From NCBI GenBank assembly GCA_955652075.1, contig CATPAS010000060.1, positions 1-6,661 on the forward strand: DNA of 6,661 nt, given 5' to 3'. Made by a program: the position numbers and the translations under genes. Shown here piece after piece: positions 1-4,961 of this stretch (positions are counted from its first letter, which is position 1; the number at the start of each line of letters is the position of its first letter). The notes under the pieces are model-generated. The model saw only the letters and a list, made by a program, of their open reading frames with translations, was not told where the DNA came from and searched no databases. Origin of the DNA: an uncultured Gaiellaceae bacterium. GTDB lineage: Bacteria > Actinomycetota > Thermoleophilia > Gaiellales > Gaiellaceae.

Positions 1-736
1 GAATGCGATCGGCGAGGAATTGCCCGTGGCCATGGCGTACATGCTGGTCGCCTTCCCGGCTGAGAACGAGCGTTGGCACCCGGATGCTGGGTAGGACTCC
101 GGACAGGTCGGTGCGCATGAACAGCTCGTAAATGGCCGCGGCTGTGCCAGGACCTGCGCCCAGGCGCTGGCAGCGCGTGCTCCAGCGACGGAAGGCCGGC
201 TCGCTCGAGCGGGTCGGAGTGAGGTAGTCGACCAACGCTCCGCGCCCCGACATCGCGCGATAGAGCTCGACGTACCGCTCTGCAGACTCGGGCGGAATCC
301 CGAACGGCGTCTCGGGCGTGCGCAGGAAGCGAGCGAATGCGTTGATGAGGACGAGACCCGTCGTCCGATCCGGATTGGTTGCGGCGAAGAGCATCAGCGG
401 GAGCGCTGCTTCCGAACCGGCGATGAGTGTGGCCTGTTCGCTCTCGGCCGCGTCCAGCACGGCGATGATGTCGTCCATCCACGCCTGCAGCGCCGGCAAC
501 TGCGTCGTGTCAATGGAGTCGGAAGACCCCCAGCCGCGAAGATCGCACATGATCAGGCGGCCGCAGGCGGTCAGTCGCCGCAGGCCGCGGGCGACGATCG
601 GGTCCTCCCAGAGAAGATCGATCGGCGTGGTCGTGCGTGGCACGTAGAGGATGTCGCGCTCGGCTCCGTCCGCCACCTGATAGGCGATGTGATTGCCACC
701 GCTCAGGGCGTAGTGAGTCTCGGGTGTCGATGCCAT
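1..736 (-). CDS. Alpha/beta-hydrolase-fold protein of the type joined to class III adenylate/guanylate cyclases (partial, C-terminus off window)
   Basis: Reading leftward from ATG at 736, the frame stays open for 245 codons to the window edge. It shows a full alpha/beta-hydrolase layout. An N-terminal strand pair includes HIAYQVADG (16-24) and is followed by the DLRGWGSSD turn (65-73). The nucleophile elbow is AGSEA (106-110, Ser108) before LPLMLFAATNPDRT. A cap region follows, then RVPTLVLSREGDQHV (219-233) with the likely acid Asp230. Proteins with this pattern in actinobacteria often continue into a class III cyclase and sometimes a LuxR-type HTH, so the missing C-terminus may be one of these; this is inference. 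The elbow has Ala where Gly is usual on both sides, and no HG oxyanion motif is seen after strand 3 (YVPRTTTP, 31-38), so the domain may be a sensor rather than an enzyme. The missing half decides between this and a plain hydrolase. It is divergent from the transglycosylase at 820. Confidence 0.82.
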   Translation of the reverse strand, partial: MASTPETHYALSGGNHIAYQVADGAERDILYVPRTTTPIDLLWEDPIVARGLRRLTACGRLIMCDLRGWGSSDSIDTTQLPALQAWMDDIIAVLDAAESEQATLIAGSEAALPLMLFAATNPDRTTGLVLINAFARFLRTPETPFGIPPESAERYVELYRAMSGRGALVDYLTPTRSSEPAFRRWSTRCQRLGAGPGTAAAIYELFMRTDLSGVLPSIRVPTLVLSREGDQHVRHGHGQFLADRI

Positions 737-819
737 GACCCCGCGAACACTCTAGTCGAGTCCGTTGCCAAGTCATCTCGCCAAGGGGTCAGTCGCTCGG
801 CGTCGAAGCGGCTTGCACA
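737..819. promoter_or_regulatory. Divergent intergenic region with a weak leftward promoter candidate
   Basis: This 83-nt gap must hold the starts of two opposed genes. On the minus strand a TAGAGT hexamer fits the TANNNT -10 pattern and ends 12 nt before the ATG at 736. ATGACT lies 16 nt upstream of it as a poor -35 match (4 of 6). A GGGG run close to the ATG is too near to be a convincing ribosome site. On the plus strand TTGCCA (765-770) looks like a -35 but has no good -10 at 16-18 nt. The assignments are by eye only. Confidence 0.25.
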
Positions 820-1719
820 TTGTGGCGCTCTGCGTGCCTGTTCGCGCTCTTCGTGGCCATCGCCGGAGGGACGGCTGCGGCTGCCGCCGCGCGGCCGCAG
901 GTCGCAGCGCTTCAGGTCGCGCTCCGTGCACACGGCTTCTACCTCGGATCGATCGACGCCGTCTACGGCCCCGCGACGGCCCGCGGCCTTCGACGTTTTC
1001 AGCGACGGGCGGGTCTGCATGTCGACGGGCGGATCGGTCCGGCGACGCGGCTCGCTCTCGGCCCCCTTGGGCGGCCCGGCCTCGGGAGGAGGACGCTGCG
1101 GCGGGGGGCATTGGGCTGGGACGTCTCGGTGACACAGTTCCTGCTTGTGCGTGGAGGTTCCGTCCTGCCCGTCAACGGATACTTCGGCGCTCGCACGGAA
1201 CGCGCGCTGAAGCGGTTCCAACACGCGCACCGACTCACGGTGGACGGCGTCGCCGGCCGCCGAACACTTGCTGCACTTCTCGTCCGCAGGTCCAAGCAGG
1301 TCGCCCGCGTTGCCTCCTCGAGGGCCGGAATCGGACGGGTACGCGCGTTGATCGACTTCTGGGCGAACCACTACGGCGTTGATCCTGCTCTCGTCCATGC
1401 GCTCGCCTGGATGGAATCCGGCTACCAGTCGAACCTGACGTCGTCCGTCGGTGCCTGGGGCGTCATGCAGATTCTGCCGTCGACCTGGAGTTACGTCGAA
1501 ACGGTGCTGATCGGCGGCAAGGTTCCGCGCACGGTTTCCGGGAACATCCGCGTCGGCGTCGTCCTTATCCGCCAGCTGCTTGGTGAGTTCGCCGGGGAAA
1601 GGCGGGCCGCTCTCGCCGCGTGGTACCAGGGGCCGAGCTCGCTGCGAAGGCGAGGCCCGTACCGAATGACCCGGCTCTTCGTCGCGGACGTGCTCGCGCT
1701 GCAGCAGCGCTTTACCTAG
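820..1719 (+). CDS. Secreted lytic transglycosylase (SLT fold) with two N-terminal peptidoglycan-binding repeats
   Basis: The predicted 299-residue exported murein hydrolase cleaves the MurNAc-GlcNAc bond to give 1,6-anhydro ends (known for the SLT family). Residues 1-24 form a signal peptide with a long hydrophobic and Ala-rich run. Repeat 1 (about 27-80) is a classic PG_binding_1 unit with LQVALRAHGFYLG and later FQRRAGLHVDGRIGP. Repeat 2 (about 93-153) is more diverged but keeps FQHAHRLTVDGVAG. The SLT domain (about 173-299) has the catalytic Glu199 in WMESGYQ, then GAWGVMQILPSTW (211-223) and AALAAWYQG (263-271), the three usual SLT motifs. No ATG lies in frame upstream; TTG at 820 puts the signal peptide exactly at the N-terminus, with weak GAAGCGG (805-811) before it. 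Binding repeats before the catalytic domain suggest anchoring to the wall. The stop codon overlaps that of the next, convergent gene. Confidence 0.93.
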   Translation: MWRSACLFALFVAIAGGTAAAAAARPQVAALQVALRAHGFYLGSIDAVYGPATARGLRRFQRRAGLHVDGRIGPATRLALGPLGRPGLGRRTLRRGALGWDVSVTQFLLVRGGSVLPVNGYFGARTERALKRFQHAHRLTVDGVAGRRTLAALLVRRSKQVARVASSRAGIGRVRALIDFWANHYGVDPALVHALAWMESGYQSNLTSSVGAWGVMQILPSTWSYVETVLIGGKVPRTVSGNIRVGVVLIRQLLGEFAGERRAALAAWYQGPSSLRRRGPYRMTRLFVADVLALQQRFT

Positions 1720-2150
1720 GAGGTTTCGACGAGCTCCTTGAGCGTCGAGAAGTCGTTCTCCAGCTGCTTCTCGACGGTTCGAACGACGAGTGGCTCCGCC
1801 ACGCGGAAGAAGCCACCGGGCTCACCCTCCATGTGGAAGTCGACTCGGGTCGACCCGTCTGCTCCTTCGAACGTGTAGCGAAACTGCCACGGCACGGGAC
1901 CGGAGCGCACGCGACCTGCGAACAGTCGATCCGGCTCGAACTCTGTCACCTCGACAGTGGACTCGATCTTGAGGCCGAGGAGCTTTCGGACCTCGTGGAT
2001 CTCCGTTCCTTTGTGCACCGGTGCGTCGGGACTGAACTGGGCCTCGAGCAGCGAGGCCTGCCAGACGGTCGCCTTCTCGCGATCGGTCAGGTAGGCGAAG
2101 ACGACTGCAGGTGGCGCGTCCACCGTGAATGTGTGGTCGACCGTCGCCAT
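1716..2150 (-). CDS. SRPBCC (START/polyketide-cyclase-like) ligand-binding protein
   Basis: This is a 144-residue soluble protein with no signal peptide or membrane segment, the normal length of a single SRPBCC domain. It opens with the family's strand-helix start HTFTVDAPPAVVFAYLTDRE (6-25) and Trp30. In the middle are VTEFEPDRLFAGRV (68-81), WQFRYTFEGADGSTRVDF (88-105) and EGEPGG. The C-terminal amphipathic helix ENDFSTLKELVE (131-142) closes the cavity in this fold. Members bind hydrophobic small molecules or lipids, and a few are enzymes; no ligand can be read from the sequence. A strong Shine-Dalgarno site fixes the ATG. It lies 66 nt after the M48 protease gene on the same strand and may be cotranscribed with it. 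Its stop shares a CTAG with the stop of the convergent transglycosylase gene. Confidence 0.9.
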   Translation of the reverse strand: MATVDHTFTVDAPPAVVFAYLTDREKATVWQASLLEAQFSPDAPVHKGTEIHEVRKLLGLKIESTVEVTEFEPDRLFAGRVRSGPVPWQFRYTFEGADGSTRVDFHMEGEPGGFFRVAEPLVVRTVEKQLENDFSTLKELVETS

Positions 2151-2154
2151 GCGG

Positions 2155-2164
2155 CTCTCCTCTC
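2155..2164 (-). promoter_or_regulatory. Strong ribosome-binding site of the SRPBCC gene
   Basis: The minus strand reads GAGAGGAGAG with the AGGAG core ending 6 nt before the ATG at 2150. It is the best Shine-Dalgarno match in the window and supports independent initiation even if the gene is cotranscribed with the protease gene. Confidence 0.7.
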
Positions 2165-2216
2165 GACTCGATCATGGCGTTCGAACCCGGTTGATCCTAG
2201 ACCGCGGGAGTCGTCG
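2165..2216. other. Short gap between the M48 protease and SRPBCC genes
   Basis: On the minus strand this stretch holds a TAGGAT hexamer that fits TANNNT but has no -35 at a suitable distance. It also contains the palindrome GTTCGAAC (2180-2187). No hairpin with a T run is seen, so nothing here clearly stops transcription between the two genes. Confidence 0.3.
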
Positions 2217-3332
2217 CTAGAGGGTGGAGGCGGCCAGCCGTTCGGCCGGTGTTGGGTGGGTGGAGAGGAAGAGGTAGATCAGGCGTGGTGGGTCGAGGTC
2301 GGTGAGGTTGGTGCGCGCGAGCCGACGGAAGGCCTGTTCGTACGCAGCCGCGTCGGCTGTGAGGTGGAGCGAGTGGCGATCGGCTACGCGTTCCCAGCGC
2401 CGGGAGAGCGCGGTCAGCGCAGGTAGGGAGAGGAGTGTGAGGGCGAGCCCGATCAGAAGCACGAGCGGTAGGCGGTGGGGGTTGGTGATCGTCGTCCCTA
2501 GCAGCGCCCAGACGGTCACGGTGGCGGTACTGATGGCGGCCATCGACAGCAGCGTTCCGAGCAGCACGTGTCGCTGTCGTTGGTGTCCGAGCTCGTGTGC
2601 AACCACTACCTGCACCTCGGCGGGAGTTGCTTGTTCGAGGAGGGTGTCGGCCACAACTATCCGGCGCGTCTTGCCGAGACCGGAGACATAGGCGTTTGCC
2701 TTGCGCGTACGCCGACTCATGTCCTGGACGAGTACCTCACGGATGGGCACGCCTGCTCGTTCTGCCAGTCCACGCAGTTGCCGGGCGAGCGCGTCGTCTG
2801 CGAGTGGTGCGTAGCGGTTGAAGAGCGGTTCGAGCACGACCGGTGCGAGAAAGGAGAGCAGCAGCACGGCGAGCGCAGCCGCGGCGGCAGCGGGGACTAC
2901 CCACCACCCGGGCAGCGCCCGGCCCAGCGCAACCAGTCCCAGCAGCAGCAGCGCCGTCAGCACGGCATTGACGCTCACCGCCTTTGCGCGGTCGGCCGCC
3001 CAGCCGAGCAGACGCTGGGTCGAGAAACCCCAGCGACGTTCGCGGAGCAGGCCGCTCCAAAGCGCGAGCGGCGTCTGCACGAGACCGATCACGACAACGA
3101 CAAGGGCGGAATAGGCGAGTGTGCGCGCCCACCAGGGCAGCGAACTCGGGTCGAGAAGGTCGCCCACACGCGTCCAGGCAAAGAGGGCCAGCGCGGCGGC
3201 ATCGATGCCCAGGCTGGCCGCGCCCGCCCAGTACAACGCGCGGTGGTAACGCCGTGCCCGGGCCACTTCCTCGCTCGAGAAAAACTGGGACGCCAGGGAT
3301 GGCTCCGTCCGTCGGCGTAACGTCAAGCGCAC
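2217..3332 (-). CDS. Membrane-embedded M48-family zinc metalloprotease (Ste24/CAAX-protease type)
   Basis: This is a 371-residue integral membrane protease. The zinc site is HELGH (246-250; His246, Glu247, His250) and the third ligand is probably Glu314 in RRWERVADRH. Ste24-type landmarks in order are PLFNRYAPLAD (169-179), SRRTRKANAYVSGLG (206-220), RIVVADTLLEQ (224-234) and STHPTPAERL (357-366). Hydrophobic segments by eye lie at 34-52, 70-93, 118-138, 145-165, 258-280 and 288-309. Eukaryotic Ste24 trims prenylated CAAX proteins; bacterial members are mostly linked to membrane protein turnover and stress, and the substrate here is unknown. The annotated start is GTG at 3332, the first after an in-frame stop; TTG at 3326 has AAGG 7 nt upstream and is a real alternative. 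The gene lies 42 nt after the DUF5937 regulator and 66 nt before the SRPBCC gene on the same strand, so it is probably part of that transcript. Confidence 0.93.
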   Translation of the reverse strand: MRLTLRRRTEPSLASQFFSSEEVARARRYHRALYWAGAASLGIDAAALALFAWTRVGDLLDPSSLPWWARTLAYSALVVVVIGLVQTPLALWSGLLRERRWGFSTQRLLGWAADRAKAVSVNAVLTALLLLGLVALGRALPGWWVVPAAAAAALAVLLLSFLAPVVLEPLFNRYAPLADDALARQLRGLAERAGVPIREVLVQDMSRRTRKANAYVSGLGKTRRIVVADTLLEQATPAEVQVVVAHELGHQRQRHVLLGTLLSMAAISTATVTVWALLGTTITNPHRLPLVLLIGLALTLLSLPALTALSRRWERVADRHSLHLTADAAAYEQAFRRLARTNLTDLDPPRLIYLFLSTHPTPAERLAASTL

Positions 3333-3374
3333 GCCTTGACACTAGTCGGTGGAAAGCCGCGCAACCCATCGGGC
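3333..3374. other. 42-nt gap inside the regulator-protease run
   Basis: The minus-strand genes on both sides are separated by only 42 nt. I see no T-tailed hairpin and no paired -35/-10 here. AAGG (complement of 3334-3337) is the only ribosome-site candidate, and it fits TTG at 3326 better than GTG at 3332. This supports readthrough from the regulator into the protease gene. Confidence 0.4.
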
Positions 3375-4466
3375 TCAGTCCTGCTCGAGGAACCGGCCGA
3401 GCGCGGCCGCGAGCGCGTCGAGGCGCTCGGGCGCGAGCGTGTAGACGACGTAGTAGCCGTCCCGCCGTGGCACGACGAGACCGGCCTCCGCGAGACGCTG
3501 CAGGCTCTTCGAGAGCCCGGCTCTCGAGAGCCCGACGAGCGGCTCGAGCTCCTGCGTCGTGCGTGGGCGCTCGGCGATGAGGCGGAGGACCCGGAGGCGT
3601 GTGTCGTCGGCGAGCGCGCGCAGGATGCGAAGGAGCTCGGCCGGCGGTATGCGCGGTTCCGCTTCGCGCGCGAGCGCGGGCGCCGCGTAGACGATCGCGA
3701 GCGGCCAGGGCGGGTCGCAGTTGATGCGGAGGTGCGGCCAGACGAAGACGCTCGGACTGAGCACGAGCGGGTTCTCGTCCGAGACTTCGACCATGTGTTC
3801 GTGCGGCAGGTCGATCTGCAGCTCGCGCCGCTCCGTATCGACGCGGCAGTGCGCGGGAAGCCGGCCGAGCACCGGCCAGATCCCGGCTGCGGCGAGCAGG
3901 CGACCCGCCTCGAGGATCGACCGGGCGAGCAGCGGCTCGATCCGCCCCCATTCGACCGCGAACGCTTCCCGCCAATAGCGCTCGAGCATTCCCGCCACTC
4001 GCTCCGCGAACTCCGCGGGTCGGGCGAGCAGAAGCGCAGCCGCCGCGCGAACCGGCTCGCCCCCGTCGGCTGTGGCGCGCTCGAGCATCGTCGCTCGTAC
4101 GCCGGGCTCGCGAAAGACGCCGGCGCCCTCGCCGCCGTGGTCGTAGAGCGGCCGTCCGAGCCCGGCGAGCAAGAGCTCGGGCGGAAGCCCGCGGAACCTC
4201 TCCAATTCCTGTTCGAAGCTCTCGGGCGCGTCTTCCGCGCTCGGGACGAGCATGTCGGGAATCTGGCGCCGGTAGACGAACCCGAGCGTCTCGATCTCCC
4301 GCCGCACGGCCGGATCGAGCGAGCGCATCCGCCGAACCCATTCGTGGTGGAGCGCGTGGTGCTTCGGTCCGAGGAGGACGTGCAGGCTTAGCACGCACTC
4401 GAGCAGCGGCGAGACTGCGAGGGCGACGTGTTCCTCGGGGTGCGCCGGCAAGACGATCCGGATCAT
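3375..4466 (-). CDS. DUF5937-type transcriptional regulator with C-terminal ArsR-like winged helix
   Basis: This 363-residue cytoplasmic regulator has a large N-terminal region (about 1-265) that opens MIRIVLPAHPEEHVALAVSP and includes LLGPKHHALHHEWVRRM (31-47). This matches actinobacterial DUF5937 regulators as I know them, whose signal is unknown. The C-terminal winged helix (about 275-360) is ArsR-like: PPAELLRILRALADDTRLRV (274-293) is the entry helix, TTQELEPLVGLSRAGLSKSL (303-322) the HTH with its recognition helix, and LAEAGLVVPRRDGYYVVYTL (325-344) the beta wing. No CXC-type metal motif stands at the helix-3 position of metal-sensing ArsR proteins, so direct metal sensing is not indicated. 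The ATG has AGAGGA 4 nt upstream (complement of 4471-4476). It is divergent from the cupredoxin gene and probably leads the run with the M48 and SRPBCC genes, so autoregulation from the shared region is plausible. Confidence 0.88.
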   Translation of the reverse strand: MIRIVLPAHPEEHVALAVSPLLECVLSLHVLLGPKHHALHHEWVRRMRSLDPAVRREIETLGFVYRRQIPDMLVPSAEDAPESFEQELERFRGLPPELLLAGLGRPLYDHGGEGAGVFREPGVRATMLERATADGGEPVRAAAALLLARPAEFAERVAGMLERYWREAFAVEWGRIEPLLARSILEAGRLLAAAGIWPVLGRLPAHCRVDTERRELQIDLPHEHMVEVSDENPLVLSPSVFVWPHLRINCDPPWPLAIVYAAPALAREAEPRIPPAELLRILRALADDTRLRVLRLIAERPRTTQELEPLVGLSRAGLSKSLQRLAEAGLVVPRRDGYYVVYTLAPERLDALAAALGRFLEQD

Positions 4467-4490
4467 CCGATCCTCTTTTCAGAAGAACAG

Positions 4491-4526
4491 TTGACCGACT
4501 ATCGCACGCTGCTCATGATCGCAGCC
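4491..4526 (+). promoter_or_regulatory. Sigma70-type promoter of the cupredoxin gene, probably giving a leaderless mRNA
   Basis: TTGACC (4491-4496) matches the -35 consensus at 5 of 6, and CATGAT (4514-4519) matches the -10 at 4 of 6, with an ideal 17-nt spacer. Transcription would start at about 4526-4527, which is the ATG itself. This agrees with the absence of a Shine-Dalgarno site and argues against the in-frame ATG at 4515, which lies inside the -10. An imperfect dyad, AGTTGACCGACT (4489-4500), overlaps the -35 and could be an operator. Confidence 0.55.
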
Positions 4527-4898
4527 ATGTCCAGAACCCTCCTCGCGGCGGCGCTCGCCGGCACCTTCGCACTGGCCGGCGTCGCACAGGCGCAAAACCC
4601 CGTCCTGATCGCGAAGGTCGGTCTCCACAACTCCTACAAGATCGCGCTGCGCACTCCGGACGGGAAACTCGTGCGGTCGATCCCCGCCGGCACGTACTCG
4701 ATCGTCGTGCACGACTACTCGAGGTTCCACAACTTTGCGCTCGGTTCCCAGACCGAGAACAAGCGGCTCTTCACGACGGGCATCCGCTGGGTCGGCACGA
4801 GGACGTACACATTGACGCTCGGGCCGGGCAACTACGCCTACGCCTGCTCGGCGCACTTCCGGACGATGAACGGCACGTTCGTCGTCACGGGCGGCTAG
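4527..4898 (+). CDS. Small exported cupredoxin (type-1 copper, plastocyanin-like)
   Basis: This is a 123-residue exported protein. Residues 1-22 form a signal peptide with a probable cut after AQA (20-22). The mature part is one cupredoxin domain of about 100 residues. The ligand set is visible: His68 in SRFHNF, then Cys107, His110 and Met114 in YACSAHFRTMNG, with PGNYAYAC as the usual strand before the Cys. The spacing Cys-x2-His-x3-Met is within the range of type-1 copper proteins. Family members carry single electrons or bind copper outside the membrane; no redox partner lies in this window, so the partner is unknown. There is no membrane anchor or lipobox, so it is probably free outside the membrane. 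The start at 4527 follows from the promoter position; ATG at 4515 is an alternative that adds four residues. It is divergent from the DUF5937 regulator, a likely controller. Confidence 0.87.
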   Translation: MSRTLLAAALAGTFALAGVAQAQNPVLIAKVGLHNSYKIALRTPDGKLVRSIPAGTYSIVVHDYSRFHNFALGSQTENKRLFTTGIRWVGTRTYTLTLGPGNYAYACSAHFRTMNGTFVVTGG

Positions 4899-4900
4899 AA

Positions 4901-4925
4901 AACAAGAACGGCGAACGCCGCCGCG
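4901..4925 (-). terminator. Probable intrinsic terminator for the alpha/beta hydrolase gene
   Basis: Read on the minus strand, CGGCG-GCGTT-CGCCG (or CGGC-GTTC-GCCG) forms a GC hairpin followed directly by TTCTTGTTTT, about 40 nt after the hydrolase stop. On the plus strand the hairpin is followed by GC-rich sequence without T residues, so it would not stop the cupredoxin transcript. The stem is short, so efficiency is uncertain. Confidence 0.45.
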
Positions 4926-4961
4926 GCGGACGGCCTCAGCGCTGCGGTGCGTCTGCTCGGC

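Noticed and set aside
2174..2195. GGGTTCGAAC on the minus strand, resembling a tRNA T-loop
   Set aside because: The bases after the loop do not pair with those before it, and no acceptor, D or anticodon arm is present.
1620..2426. A 268-codon plus-strand open frame from the end of the transglycosylase through the SRPBCC gene
   Set aside because: It is out of frame with the SLT motif AWYQG and antisense to a well-formed SRPBCC domain with a strong ribosome site.
2939..2953. AGC trinucleotide run
   Set aside because: It encodes Leu residues in a membrane segment of the M48 protease; too short to be a meaningful repeat.
3505..3534. Two near-identical 15-nt tandem units with the palindrome CTCTCGAGAG
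   Set aside because: They encode GLSRA and GLSKS at the recognition helix of the winged HTH, where such residues are common, so family constraint and codon bias explain them.
3336..4391. A 351-codon plus-strand open frame opposite the DUF5937 regulator
   Set aside because: It mirrors the antisense of the regulator's codons (Glu/Arg-rich), with no domain, signal peptide or ribosome site.
2737..4398. A 553-codon minus-strand open frame across the regulator and protease genes
   Set aside because: It is Arg/Ala/Pro-rich with no motifs, and runs out of frame through two genes with clear domains. Long shadow frames are expected at this GC content.
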